NCBI RefSeq assembly: GCF_002999335.1
Contig: NW_020312116.1
Span: forward strand, 1-64,000
DNA from: Cyclospora cayetanensis
Lineage: Eukaryota > Apicomplexa > Conoidasida > Eucoccidiorida > Eimeriidae
DNA: 64,000 nt
Reading direction: 5' to 3'
The notes below the pieces were generated by a model. That model saw only the letters and a list, made by a program, of their open reading frames with translations, was not told where the DNA came from and made no database searches. This document shows, in pieces, positions 42,083 through 54,029 of this stretch. Position 1 is the first letter of the stretch, and every line of letters begins with the position of its first letter. The position numbers were made by a program, and so were the translations under genes.

Positions 42083-44486
42083 CTACGCAGTGGCACTGCC
42101 TGCAAATCTCTGGAGCCGCTTCTGCAGCTTTTCCTCCTCGCTCTCGATGCCAAACCGCTCAGCCCGCTTCCTCTTGCGCTCCTCCTGAAAAGAAAACAAG
42201 GCTTCAGGAGCAAGAGACACCATATGGCACGACTCAAGAAGCAGGGGAAAACGTCATAGAACAGAAGGAGGGAGGAAGAGGCTATAGAGGCGGGCCGACA
42301 GGGACAACACGTGAAATGTAATAATGACTTTAAAGCAGAAATGAGATGAATACGAAACAGCAGTAAGGGGGAAAGCGCACCTCATCAACAATCCCAAACC
42401 GTTCGGCCCTTTTCTTTCTCTTCTCTGCCTCTTCCGTGCTGACTGGCATTCCCAGTATTCCCTTGAACGCGAAAAACGCACCAATAGCCCCAGTCTTCCC
42501 AAATACTTCTGCCACCCTCTCATCCCGTAAACAGCAATGCCACCATACTAGACCACACGACTACGGGGGTCGAAGGGCGGCATAAGGGGGCTTGTGAATG
42601 GGTGCAATATTGTGCGAATTCGAGCAAAACAAGTCGAGCTGCAGACAGCTTCAGCTTCTACGGAGCCAGAATATTAAGATGTCCATAGCAAGCTACCCCA
42701 AGCACCACATAAAAACGTTCCTTCTCCACGGCGCAAGTAAGCATTCCACTAACCACTTCGAGTAACGCACTACACCCTAGTCCACCTTCACTCGTTCTTA
42801 CCTGGGTGCTCGCAGCAGCGCTGGATGGAGAAAGGCCGAAGCTGTACACCGCGCCAACAACCAAACTGCCAGACTCTTAACCCTACAATCGCGTCTGTCC
42901 GCTATGGCGTCAAAAGAAAGCTGCGAGTACTCGGGAGGGTGCAACAAAGTATGGATAGCGAACGGGTTTAGGGAGGCTTCCAAGGGTCAAGGGTGTGCAT
43001 GATCACCGTTGAGCGCGTTGCTTCTTCTTTTCTTCTTCTACTGCAGGGTCAAACAAACCGAACCGCTTGGCCCTCTCCTGAAGTTTATCTTTATCTGTTT
43101 TGATGCCTACAAAAAAGGGCACCACACTCAAACCTTTGCAAATAGTCAGAGGTCCCTCTACTCGAATCTGCAGACTTCACGACACATTCTGAACGGCACT
43201 CAGCTCTGCGCAAGCGGCATCATACACGAAGTCGCCTCTACCTCTAAAATACCGTCCGTTGGCCTTTCGATCTCTCAGTAGTAAAACGTTCACCCCTTAA
43301 ATCCTGCTAGTGTAGCCGTCGTTGACTCTCTAATACCCGCTCTACCTGCGTCCCTGCCCTGCTCAAATTCTCGCTTTTTTAAAACCGTTTGCTCTGCGAC
43401 CACTGTTGTTTGCACGATTTTTGTGCCCCTTGCCCACCGCATATATACATATACATACATATATATATATCCTCACCTAAGCAGAACAACCGTCTAAAGC
43501 AGACAAACTGTAGGTTTCTGTCTCTCTGAGCGCCTTTGCCCCTAATGTCTGTCCTGAGCTCTCCTGTTGATACCCTCTCTGCATCCTGCCCCTGAAACCT
43601 TCCTCACGGCTGCTTCTGCAATAGGCGCTTATAGCAGCCTCGAATCCCTCGCGCGTGGCGTGGCCTACCGAATTTGGCCTTTCTTGCTGCGAGCTTCTCT
43701 TCCTCACTCATGGCAGGCGTGATAGCTGATCGCACATAGCCCCATATGGCGACGATTCATACAAAAGGGGGGCAGAATACAATAAGCTACCAGGGGAGTA
43801 GCCGGAGATCCACAAGAGTAGAGCGGCGAAGACGGAAAAGCAGACGGCAAGCGGCGTAGGCGAGGACACGCTTATCAAAAGATAGCTAAGGAAGATAAGA
43901 TGCAGCGATGAGGTAGGGAGAAAAGAACTGTGGGGGTGGCGTTGTCTTGGCTCGCTCGCATTATGGGCGCTCTACAATCGGGACCAATACATATCTGCTC
44001 CAGGGTAAGTAGGTTTCTGAACTACAGCAGCTCACAGGACACGGCAGAAGTCGCTCCAGAGGCGGGAGCAACGGCATCAGGAGACAAGCCATTTGCTGGC
44101 TTGACTACAGGATGTCTGCCCAATGCGGCAGACAGCGGGGCACCAGCAGCTCCTGCTGAATCATCCTCAGCTGAAGTTCCTGCGTGCGCGTTGCTGCTAG
44201 TGTCTGGGGAGACAGCGGCCACCAACGCCGCATCAACAGACGAGACGGATTGGGTAGCGGACTGGAGCCGCTCGATAAGTTCAGTCTGCAGCACTCACAA
44301 TAATCCACAATCCCTTATGCTTGTTCGTCTGCCCCATGCCTAACGCAGCGGGGTAAAGAGGCGTGCTACTGCCAAGGGTGGCTAATGCACCTTCTTTCCA
44401 GTTGTAGGGAGGCCCTTCTCTGCCAGGAGGTTGCGCAAGTCTGCGACCTTCAGGTTACTGTAATCTGCGGCGGCCAGCTGTGTCAT
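42083..44486 (-). CDS. SARNP: SAP-domain mRNP export factor (SARNP/Tho1-like)
   Basis: Small nuclear protein that in other eukaryotes joins the TREX/THO pathway with the DEAD-box helicase UAP56 and binds nucleic acid. Six exons: 44486-44391, 44285-44036, 43725-43669, 43106-43007, 42516-42381, 42184-42083; phases agree, 246 residues (human 210). Residues 9-40 form a SAP domain: YSNLKVADLRNLLAEKGLP then KKTELIERL across the first splice. An Ala/Ser-rich acidic linker follows. The C-terminal half has the Tho1-type repeats built on RF-G: ARKAKFGI, RAKRFGLFDP, KKRAERFGIVDE, KRKRAERFGIES and a final KRLQRFAG. These repeats contact UAP56 in known relatives. All introns were deduced from family fit; two donors are GTGCAT and GTGCGC. 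An alternative start at the Met in exon 3 would lose the SAP domain and is less likely. Confidence 0.88.
43441..43470. repeat. TA/CATA microsatellite in SARNP intron 3
   Basis: Thirty bases of ATATATACATACATATAT-type sequence between exons 3 and 4 of the minus-strand SARNP gene. Confidence 0.85.
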
Positions 44487-46451
44487 CTTCAACCCCTGTT
44501 TGCTCTTCCGTTGCTGCTCCCGCTGCTCCGGCTGATCTTGTCTTTGCAGTTCCTGCTAGTAATGGTGCTAGTAGAGGAGCACAGGGAGAGGGCTTGCGGT
44601 CAGTTGCATACAGCCCTTTGGAGGAAGGAAGACGCCTAATTGGGGAGCGTCCCGGAGTCTGCCTGCAGTGGGCCGGACTAGGGTGCATCGCACTGGAGCT
44701 GTGTGGATCATGAAAAAATGCATGATACAGATTTCATTAAGTAACTCTTCGACCTGAACGCACAAGGACAATTGCCTTAGGGCTGGGCGTGGTAGCCCCC
44801 TGTGGTACCTTACATGATGATGGTGCTGCGTCTGTGCAAAAGGGACTTCAACGATGCGCGCACATTAGTCTCTTACCTATGTGCATTCGGGATTCTAGAT
44901 TAATACGCGTCGGAGAAAGCTTTTTCTTTTCTATGGGATGCTCGCCTGGTTTAGGTACCTTACTACCTTCTGGGCCCTGCGTACCCGCCTCAGCAGCACC
45001 GGCTGCCGCCGCTCACTATTTAGGGCCATTACTCTTTATAGCAACTATTAGACTGAAGACGACGCCGAGATCTGCCTTAGTGTACCCCTAAATTCAGGGG
45101 GGAGTCACAGAAGGTCGCATTTCCGCAGAATTGCCACTGCGCTGCCTTGGGTGACTTCACATACAAGAAGAGGGCACGAGTAATTTCCCCGGCTTCCTGT
45201 TCTAGTGCAGTTTTGCTTTTGAGGAGTGAGCAAATGATAAATGTGCCTGCAAACGGCCGTAGAAGCACGGGCCATAGCCAGGATCCAAGCAACCCTTGCA
45301 TAGCAGCGGACCGCCAGTGCACCCTAGCTTGCACTAGACTGTGGTGAAGCTCAAACACAGGCCTGGTAGCACTGGCGTCTGAGTAGATGCGAGCTTGGGG
45401 AGGCAAATGCGATAAGAACAGTCATCTACAGAAAGGGCTGCGACCCTTAGAGGACCTGTCATGCCCACCAAGCATAAAACCTTGAAGAGGTGTGATTTGA
45501 TTCTTGCTCTAGACCCGCAGTTTCCTAACCCCTCAGCTTGTAGGCACCTTTTGCCAGTAATTCCCGCGAGTGGCAGCCAATGCCGGTATACCTGCGATAG
45601 CAACAACCGCTTGCCCAGGCCACAAGCAATAGGACCAGCAAACCTGCTATGAGAGCTGAGTTCCATCACAGCGCTTTTCTCCTGCTTCTATGTCAGCTCA
45701 CTTTATAAGAACAGGGCGAGGTCTTAGTGTGTATACTGCCCTTCCCAGCACCTGTTATGTTTCTTTCGAAGCACAACGCAGGCAGCTCCATGGCAGAGCC
45801 GTCCTCTCAACAAAGAAATAGCTCATGAACAGCTAGGTGGCAAACCGTAGCTTCCTCTACTCACATAATGGCCTCTTACCGTGAATACCACACCAGTCAG
45901 GATCCTAACAGTTCAGCCCTTCATGAGTAGACATAGGAGAGTGTTCCCTTCGGCCTCCAGCAGACGGCGGCAGATGCTGGGTGCAGGAGTACCTTTGTGC
46001 CCTGTAACGGGGCTGCCGTAGATATGACAAACTGCAAGTATATCTTGATTCGCTTTCCATCCCCTTGGCAAGGCCAGTTACGTTTCTCGCACATACCAAG
46101 GGGCATGCACCTACATGCATCGAAGTCTCGTGCCTCTGCTTACGTTTGCTTCATCGAGCACAGCTAAAGACAGTGGAAGACAGTGCTGATACTGGTCACC
46201 GTTAAGCCAGTTCCGGCATCTACCCGAATGCTATCTTAGGTTATCTAAAATATGGGCTGTGCGGAATTTAACCCAGAACACAACAGAAATAGACACGATG
46301 CCTGAACTCCCCCTGCCTCGTATACAAGCAAACAGCGGTCAGAGCGAACCCTCCAGGTATTTGAAGCCTCAGAAAGAGAGCCCCCGTTTTCACGTTTAGG
46401 GTCAAGAATAACTCTTGAAAAGAGGGGCCCGAAAAAGCCCAGTCAGCTTTC
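44487..46451. other. Intergenic, no supported gene
   Basis: 2 kb between the SARNP start and the AP-3 beta stop, both on minus. The plus frame at 44789-45091 is hydrophobic in part but has no family resemblance. It should hold the SARNP promoter and the AP-3 beta 3' UTR. Confidence 0.45.
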
Positions 46452-49400
46452 TTAGGATACGGGGGGGGAGATTCCCCACCCCTGGCCCTTGGCACTCCCG
46501 GAAATATCTGTCGGCATCCCCGAGGAGCCGTCAGCCTGAAAGGGGCAGGATGGTGGGGTCCCCCCACTAGTGTCTGCAGTTGACTGTAAAGGCAGTCGAG
46601 AGTCCTCGCTCTCGTCATCCTCTCCTGCCACAATGCCGCCAACTGGCGTGATGCTGGGCATCACCCCCATCCCCGTGTCTGCCCCTGCCTCCCCAGAGCC
46701 GTCAAATGCAGCCCAGAGGGCCTCATGATGCAAGTCGCTGGGGCCCCCCTCCCCGGCGCACACGCCACTAGAACGGGTGCCTGTGCACTCCGTACTGTTG
46801 GCGGAAGCGGAGGAAGTGCCATTCAGATGTGCCAGATCCGCAAGGGGGTCGTTCTCGTAGAAAGAATCCAGGTCTATCTCTGTAAAAGGCGTTTTGCCCC
46901 CATCTGCCCTTCCCATTAACGTGGCTGCGTTCTCCTGTCGAATAATGTCGGCCGAGCAGATAGATCGGGGACCCTGAGTTGTCAGACTGTGCCCGCTCGC
47001 ACAGGGGCCTCCCTGTGGAGGGGGTTTGACACCCAGCGACAAAAATGACTGGCGCAGAGCTTCGTCCTCAGTTAGGCTCTGACGCAAGGACGCTGCCGAA
47101 TCCTCTGAAGCGAACGCAGGGAGAGGGATGTCTCCAGGGAGAGCGAGGCCTGTGTGGAAGGACAAATAGCTCCACGGCCACTCAGTGTCGGCTCCTGATG
47201 GCGGGCTTAAAAGGGGGGGGGCCCCCCCATCCCGCGTTGCGAGGCCCTCCTCCGTTTGCTGCTTCCCTAGGTCTCTGACTGGGGCACCCGGTGGAGGTGC
47301 AAACGAGGAAAGGCTGTGCAAGAACTGATTCGCGAAGCGGCGCATATCTCTCTGACCCTCGGGTAAGGCGACTTCCGGCCGGGAGAGCGCAGACGTCAGA
47401 GCCACATACAGCCGAGCCACGTCCCTCACGTCGTGGCTTTGATCGTAAGCCGCCATCTCGAGCAGAAAGCGCAGCATGGCGTCCAGACGCGGGAAGTGCT
47501 GCTTACTCTGCTCCCTTGTCGGGGGGGGGATCAGACGCTGCTCGCCGCTCTGTTGCTGGTGCTGCGGGGAGGCTTCCTCAACTGAGGCCTCCTCTGAATC
47601 TGCGCGAGCGGCCCCTACAGGCCCCTCGCGCATATTCTGGAGATGAAACGCCCACAGTCTCGTGGCAAGAAGCAGAATTTGGAGCTTGACCTCCTCAGCT
47701 TCCCCCATGAAGCCCTTGGTGAGCTGGCGAAGGGCATCCGCAGCAACCCACGAGACTTGTGCGTGGTGCTTCCCCACTACCCACACCACTGAGGCCCTCG
47801 CAGGAGGGGATGTAATCTTAGACAGCTGCGCAGCAAGATGCAGCACAAGGCGCGCCAGAGTGTCTGCATCCTGCTCGTCTTGTTTCTGCTGCACTAACGT
47901 GCGGACTCCCACGACAGCCTCCGCTGCAACACCGGCGGAGCCGGAGTCTAGCAGAGACACGAAGAGACGCATGCAGTAGGCCTGTGCCTGTTTGTGTCTC
48001 AGCGCCAACAACGTGAGCAAGCGGAATACACAGGTCCTCAACTGCTCGTCTCCAGCCCAATGGACGTACACCCGGAGTTCGGGCAGCAGCGTAGCGAGGC
48101 AGGAGGGATATGCCATCGCCAGAGAATACAGCAAGGACAGCTTTTGCTGGCGAACTGGGAAGGCATCGGACTGTTTCAAGTAGAATTCTCGCAAGTGAGG
48201 ATAAAAGAGCCGCGGACATACCGACACAAAAGACGCTATCACGCGCAAGAGAGGCTCCTTGAAGTCCACAGGGCAAGTGTACAAACAACGCAACAACGGC
48301 AACACCACACAGTCCCATGATGCCGAAGGAAACAGGCACTGGATAGCTGCACACGCAGACACGACGACCGCAACGCTGTCGCTTACAAGTAACAGCTCGA
48401 GCGAGCCACGAAATCGGTCGAAATCCTCTGGCACAGGCCCATAGTGTCTCTTAAGAGGCCCCCGCGCGCCTGCCTCGGGAGGCTGCCCCCCTTCTCCGAG
48501 CTGTCTCTGGAGACTGCTCCCCCTAGACGTCAAAAAGGAAAGGGAGGAGAGATGCGGCTGCGTCTTTGCGCCTGCACTGCTGCCGTCTGGAGAAGCCTCT
48601 ACGACGACGTCCAACCCCTCGCCTCGCTCGTTCGAGGTATCCTCGGAAGTTCCTTCAAGCGGCCTAGGCTGCCTGAAGAAGCAGCGGCAGTAGCGCGTCA
48701 AGAGATCGACGGCAACAACTTGAGGCGCTGGTTGTAGCTGCGGCAGAACCGCAACGAGCCGCCCGTAGAAGGGGTGCAACAGAGCCAAGGCCTCCTGTTG
48801 AGACACTGCAGAAAAAATCCCTGTAGTCTCATCGCCATCCCTGCCAAAAGAAGGGCGCTCGAGAGGTCCCCCGTCGAAGCCTGGCGCCTCCGAAGAAGAC
48901 TGCTTCGCAAGCAGCGACTGAAAGAAGATAAGACGAAAGGAGATGAGAGCTGCACCCAAGACAGCTATTTCTCCGTCTCCCAAGAGCTGTAGCAGGACCC
49001 CGACAGTCTCTTCCCTCTGATCTGTATCCAAGTAGTAAATTTTGGCTGCCGCGTGCGCCGCAGTCTTCCTGACAAGAGGCGAAGTGTCTGCCGCTGCCCG
49101 TTTGAGGCTTGATACGAGCAGCTGGACGATTTCCAGCATGGAGAGGGAGGAGAGAGACTTCAGAGCGGCAGCCCTCACCACATGCGAGGCGCTGTAGAGG
49201 TCCTTCTGATACCCGTTGATGGACAGCAGCGTTAGGTCGGGGTGCTCATGTGCATGCTGCACCAAGTAGAGATACACCAGCCGTTTCAGCTCGAAGTCTG
49301 ACGTCGAGAGGTTCTTCAAGACATCCGCGAAGAATAGAGACGAGGAGGAGGAACCTTCCCCAAACTCCGCAGAGCCGCATGCCGCCTCTGCCGCGATTGC

Positions 49401-49607
49401 CCGCCTCAGGCCTACCAGCTTGGTTTCTGTGTTGGCGCTAGAGAGCTGCTGCTTTATCTGGCTGACTTGTACGTCGCCTTCCTTGAAGTAGCTGCTCTCG
49501 CCGGTGCTCACCAGCTTCAGCAGCGCACGTACCCCATCCGATGCCTTTTGAACGAGGGGAGCTGCTGCCGCCTGTGTGGCGCTGCGCACCTTTCCAACCT
49601 GCTCCAT
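46452..49607 (-). CDS. AP3B: AP-3 adaptor complex beta subunit
   Basis: Large beta-type adaptin of AP-3, which sorts cargo from Golgi/endosomes towards lysosome-related organelles. Single uninterrupted frame of 1051 residues, start chosen at the first ATG (MEQVGKVRSATQ). The head is an alpha-solenoid: TSDFELKRLVYLYLVQHA, then LVRKTAAHAAAKIYYLD and VVAVDLLTRYCRCF follow AP-3 beta better than AP-1/2 beta. Later landmarks are FYLKQSDAFPVRQQKL and SPPARASVVWVVGKH, then EEVKLQILLLATRLW. The last 300 residues are acidic, Ser/Gly/Pro-rich hinge; no C-terminal appendage domain is evident, so the protein ends shortly after the hinge unless a further exon was missed. Being intronless stands out against the five to ten exons of most neighbours. 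Expected partners are delta, mu3 and sigma3. Confidence 0.9.
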   Translation of the reverse strand: MEQVGKVRSATQAAAAPLVQKASDGVRALLKLVSTGESSYFKEGDVQVSQIKQQLSSANTETKLVGLRRAIAAEAACGSAEFGEGSSSSSLFFADVLKNLSTSDFELKRLVYLYLVQHAHEHPDLTLLSINGYQKDLYSASHVVRAAALKSLSSLSMLEIVQLLVSSLKRAAADTSPLVRKTAAHAAAKIYYLDTDQREETVGVLLQLLGDGEIAVLGAALISFRLIFFQSLLAKQSSSEAPGFDGGPLERPSFGRDGDETTGIFSAVSQQEALALLHPFYGRLVAVLPQLQPAPQVVAVDLLTRYCRCFFRQPRPLEGTSEDTSNERGEGLDVVVEASPDGSSAGAKTQPHLSSLSFLTSRGSSLQRQLGEGGQPPEAGARGPLKRHYGPVPEDFDRFRGSLELLLVSDSVAVVVSACAAIQCLFPSASWDCVVLPLLRCLYTCPVDFKEPLLRVIASFVSVCPRLFYPHLREFYLKQSDAFPVRQQKLSLLYSLAMAYPSCLATLLPELRVYVHWAGDEQLRTCVFRLLTLLALRHKQAQAYCMRLFVSLLDSGSAGVAAEAVVGVRTLVQQKQDEQDADTLARLVLHLAAQLSKITSPPARASVVWVVGKHHAQVSWVAADALRQLTKGFMGEAEEVKLQILLLATRLWAFHLQNMREGPVGAARADSEEASVEEASPQHQQQSGEQRLIPPPTREQSKQHFPRLDAMLRFLLEMAAYDQSHDVRDVARLYVALTSALSRPEVALPEGQRDMRRFANQFLHSLSSFAPPPGAPVRDLGKQQTEEGLATRDGGAPPLLSPPSGADTEWPWSYLSFHTGLALPGDIPLPAFASEDSAASLRQSLTEDEALRQSFLSLGVKPPPQGGPCASGHSLTTQGPRSICSADIIRQENAATLMGRADGGKTPFTEIDLDSFYENDPLADLAHLNGTSSASANSTECTGTRSSGVCAGEGGPSDLHHEALWAAFDGSGEAGADTGMGVMPSITPVGGIVAGEDDESEDSRLPLQSTADTSGGTPPSCPFQADGSSGMPTDISGSAKGQGWGISPPVS

Positions 49608-51871
49608 GAGCACAGGACTAATGAGCTGTCTACCGCAAAGCGTTCAGGATTGGGAAGAACGTGCTTCGCGATGGGTGCTTTGATGAGGCAAGGCAGAGAG
49701 CAGAGGCCAACGAGGAGGGCCTCTGCGGGTTGGCGGACGGAAACAGACAGTTCAGATCATGTACAGAAGTCTGTGCGAGGCAAGTGAGAAGGCAAGCGGA
49801 ACAAGCGCCAAGTAGAGGCTGTAGACAAGATGATATGAGGGTGATGGCGGCGCTGTCTCTGGGGGTCTAGGACAGAGCAGTGGTCACAATACAAGCATGA
49901 AGGCTGCTGGACAGAAGCAGAGGCCGTTTTGCTTTGGTTTCCATGCAGAAAGAGGCACCAGGAAGAGGCGTTACTTCTGTCTCGGTGATGATTTCCTTGA
50001 GCCGCGCGCTGATACGGATACAGCGCCCGGCGAGGGTACTTTGCTGGGCTCAAAGAGTAAGAGAAGGGGAATGCCGGCCATTTGCCTGTGGGTGAAGAAA
50101 GGCTGCTAACGGTAGAGACTAGCACAGATATTCAGTTCGCCGCACAATACAACATACGGACGGAGGGAAAGGCACGCAGCATCAAGGCTGCGCCATTAGT
50201 TTGTCAGTGAAAACGAGAGCCAGAGAAAATTGCAGTGAACCGGGCAAAAAGTAAACGTGCAGTTTCCTCAGAAATACAAGAATCAGACCGATGTAACCGT
50301 GAATTCACCACAACAACGGTAGCCCCTGCCGACCGCAGCCGCGACCTGGTGGTACGTACTAGGTACTCCCTCTGCGTATGAGAGCAGGCAATTGTTGTTT
50401 CCTGCCCTTTAAGTTTAATCACTCTTTTGGATGCAGTTTGAAACCTGAACATAAGGTAGGCCTAAGTAGGGATTGCCCCTATAGGCACCCCGGCAAGTAC
50501 ACCATGTTGCAACTCACGGACATTACAGCATGAGGAAGCGACCCTTCTACACTACAATATCCACCACAAGGCAACGTATATCCAAAAAACTGAGGTCTAG
50601 ACACGTTGCATGTGCCCTCCTTATGTAACACTCGAGCACCCTCCCCGACCATGCTGTTCATATTCCCTGTGGTCTGTCCTCCTATTGCCGTACTTGGGCA
50701 TTCGGAAGCTCCTGATTGCCTGGCGAGAATCTGCTACTGTACGCAAATCATAAGCGGCATGAGTTCCACAGGCTTTTTCACTGAAAAGCCCATTTACCAT
50801 TTGTGGCGGCAGTGACAGTCGATGCGCGTTGCTCTATCTTCCTGTGTGGTCATTTAAACATTGGGTCCCAGGCTCTTTAAATAATGGACCTTTGAATGTC
50901 TATACTTGTAATTAAGCTGGTCGTCCACTAGAGGCACAACAGAGGGCCGACCGACTCCAAGCCTACATGAGGTGCGCGAAACTGCAGGCAACTCAGAGGA
51001 AGGCTAAAAGGCCTCCAAGGTGCCTCCCAACTGTTGATGCTTTCAAGAAAGCCAGTGTACGCCTGCCCGAGTTGGCAATGCAAAAGGGAGAAGCGGGGTC
51101 AAGTGATCCTAAGAGTAGCAGCGTTTCTTGTGTGTAATGCGTCCAACGACTGCCAACAAAAAGTTCTCTATGGGACACACTGGCTTGTTCCTGAGTTGGG
51201 CCTGCCGGGCAAAAGATACAGTGTTCCAGGAAATGACTTGCCCTTTGTTGATTTGATCCGATTGTGTGCAGGCAAGTGCTGTAGAAACGAGACCCCCTTT
51301 GAAAATACAAGGGAAGGAGACTTCCTACAATACAAAGCCAAGTTATCTCGTTGCACGTTTTACTGTAGTGTTTCTTGCTGCAGGCCAATTTGCTCATCCA
51401 GCTTAAAATGCGTTGGTGTAATTTTTAGCTTGTAAGTGTGTGGGCAGTTAGTTTGTGCCTATTATGTTGTGATCTGGTCTGTTGTACGACACGTACCCCC
51501 TCCTTACGACTGGGAGTGTTAGGGACTCGCTCGAGGTGGTGTAAGCCATGAAGAAATATTTACACTTTCTAGGTCCTGAGCCCGTGGCGGTCACCCGTTA
51601 GATGATCAGCCCTTAAGACGGCGGGTGCACGGATGGGCAAAGGGCTTTTAACGATTTCCGTTTAATTTAAACGAGGAAATAGGAGTCACACACTGCATTA
51701 GGTGGGAGCAGTCAGCCTATTGCGATCGTGCGAGTCTCCTCTATGTCCTCCGAGTTCCCTGGTCGTCCAGAGCCTCGCATGAGGGGGCCTCAAAAAAGTT
51801 TCTTTTCCCCTTCCGCTTGTGGGAAAGCGGAGTAGGGTGAGGAGTACAGTGTATGTGCATTCCTTGCAGTT
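49608..51871. other. Intergenic, no supported gene
   Basis: 2.3 kb between AP-3 beta (start) and FEN1 (stop), both on minus. A plus frame at 51034-51435 (133 codons, eleven Cys) is noted, but there is no signal peptide or domain and no splice partner. It contains the AP-3 beta 5' flank. Confidence 0.45.
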
Positions 51872-54029
51872 TTATCTCCGCTTCGCGGGGGGTCCTTTGA
51901 AGTGTCCACTTCTCTTTTTTTGTGCGTTTTTCGAGTTGGCCTGTTCTGTCTTCTGCTTGACAGCCAAATCGGAGGCCTTGCTGACCGTGCTCCCAAAAAA
52001 GTTTTCAAGCCGTGTCTGCGTGGAGAGGCCTTTGGCCTTCCGCAGACGCTGCAGGTATCCCTCCACCCGTGCCTCGCTGAAGGTTCGTTCCTGAGCGACC
52101 ACAAGAAAGAAGTGGGAAAGAGCTTCTGAGGTGTGAACAGGCGGGGGCGGGTCAGGACACATGCCAAGAGAGAAGGAAAGACCACGTCTACTCCGCAAGC
52201 AGCACTGCTGACGCTTGCACAGGCGACAAATAGTTTGAGCCCGCAGGATGGAGGCACAGAGGGGATTTCTACTCGGATGCACTGCTTCCCTATTAGACTC
52301 TCCTGCCTCCCTTCTGGCAAAGACTGCGTGGGAGTGCGTGTCTGCTCGTGCATGCGTGCCCCTGGCCTAGCTGACCCCTGACCCCACTGGCGCTGAGGTC
52401 TCGAAGTAAGTACGTGCACCCTGCTGTGTTTTCACTTCCTTTGATGCCTTTAAAATGCAGGGAAGCAGAGAACAATCCAATGGCGAACTCCACAAAACCC
52501 CCAACCCAAACACCGGTGCCTCAAGCTCCTCTTTTCTTACCTGCACTAGGAACTGTTTAAGTCCCTGCTCGTCTACGTCGCCCCACTTTAGGGAGATTTC
52601 CTCTGGCGGCAGCACCAAGGGCTGTTTAAAGCATTCTCTCGCCGCTTGGAAGGGGAAGGGGTCGGGAACCGTGTACTTCTCCTTATCCAAAGCCTCCAAA
52701 ACCCCCTCTATGTTGCCGTGCTGCTTAATCATGTTGTAGGCTGTTTTGGCACCGACACCCCGAATCGATCCACAATAGTCGCAGCCGCAGAGAATACAAA
52801 AATCGATAAACTGATCCATCGTGAGCTGCAGCTGACTCAAGACCTTGTCAAGGCGAATAGAAAGCACCGGGTGCCCCTTGACCCCCGTACCACTACCAGC
52901 TCCGCTGCTGCTGCTGCTCGTGCTGCTATCGCTGAATGTGAGATTCCGAATAAGAATAGGCGTTCCAAAAGTAAGAGCATCTGCGTCTTCCGTCGCGGAT
53001 GCCCACACTTTGCCGCTCTTTGCAAGCGCAGCGCACTGAGCCTCTGCTTCCCCAGGGGCCTTCACCACAGGCAACCCCAGCAACTGCAGCAGCCGCTGGA
53101 CCTCTGCATTCTGCTCTGGACTGACGCGAATAGTTCTCGCCAGTTGCTTCCTCAGTTCCGCCGTATCGCCAGCCTCCTTCGCTGCTTCAGCGAGCGCCAC
53201 TGCCTCCTCTCGTCGCTCCCTGCGGCGATCCAACTCGGCAGCTTTCTGCTCGGGGGCTGCCCCGTCAAAAACGTAAACGGGCCGAATGCCTTGTTCTAGC
53301 ATCCTAAGATAAAAACAGACGCATGCAAAAACAAAACCCACGCGAAATTCGAAAAGTATAGAAAGGGACTTGGCGATTCAAGAGTGAAGGACGGAAGGCA
53401 GACAGACAAAGAGGCATGCAGGGAGGCAAACAAACAGGCAGACAGACAGACAGGCAGGCAGACAGACAAAGAGGCATGCAGGCAGGCAAACAGACAGGCA
53501 GGCAGACATAGAGGCATGCAGGCAAACAGGCGTGTAGAGAGGCAGGCGAACATGCACGAAGATAGGCATGCATGCATGTGAAGAGAAGGAATGGGATATT
53601 CATGGTGCAGCGCCAATACTACCAGGCAAGTGACAAGCGCTCGATTGTGGGCGTATCCATAGAGGATGGTCGATCAAAGTACAAGAAGCATAATAATGGC
53701 ACTATAAGACTCTGTGGCAGTTCGGAAGGCCGCATGTATACAGGCATGTGGCTTTGTAGGTTGCGAGCCACTGCGGCCTCCTTCCTGCGGGTGTGCTGGG
53801 CATACCTGGTGACCCTTGCAAGCATTCCAGCCAGGTGACTGGTAACATTCCCGGACTCATCTGTGAGGTTTCCCATTGTCTGTGCGTCTCTCACAGCCGT
53901 GAGAAACTGATATAGCGCCATAGAGGCATCCACAGCGACCACGCGGCCTAGCAGAGAGGCTCGAGCTTCCATCTGCAAGGCAGATGGAGCCTGGTCTGCC
54001 AGAAACTTCGTTAAGCCCTTAATGCCCAT
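51872..54029 (-). CDS. FEN1: Flap endonuclease 1
   Basis: Structure-specific 5' nuclease that removes flaps in Okazaki-fragment maturation and long-patch base excision repair. Exons: 54029-53806, 53303-52541, 52090-51872; phases agree, 401 residues (human 380). Starts MGIKGLTKFLADQAP. Metal-binding acidic residues are all present: VAVDASMAL, YVFDGAAP, APGEAEAQC, ATEDADALTFG and CGCDYCGSIRG, the last leading into the helix-hairpin-helix. A Ser/Gly-rich insert of about 12 residues (SDSSTSSSSSG) follows LIRNLTF in the nuclease core. The C-terminal exon carries a PCNA-interacting box, QTRLENFF, then a Lys-rich tail ending GPPAKRR. Intron 1 contains a GGCA/GACA repeat. Confidence 0.96.
53394..53580. 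repeat. GGCAGACA/GGCATGCA repeat in FEN1 intron 1
   Basis: About 180 bp of imperfect units such as GACAGACAGGCAGGCA and AAAGAGGCATGCAGG, with the higher-order block GACAAAGAGGCATGCAGG repeated. TGCATGCA occurs at 53569-53576. Open frames here are repeat artefacts. Confidence 0.9.

Noticed and set aside
51034..51435. 133-codon Cys-rich frame as a secreted protein
   Set aside because: No signal peptide, domain or splice support, and base composition is like the surrounding non-coding DNA.
53296..53616. Cys/Leu/Pro-rich frames on minus
   Set aside because: Translations of the GGCA/GACA repeat in FEN1 intron 1.
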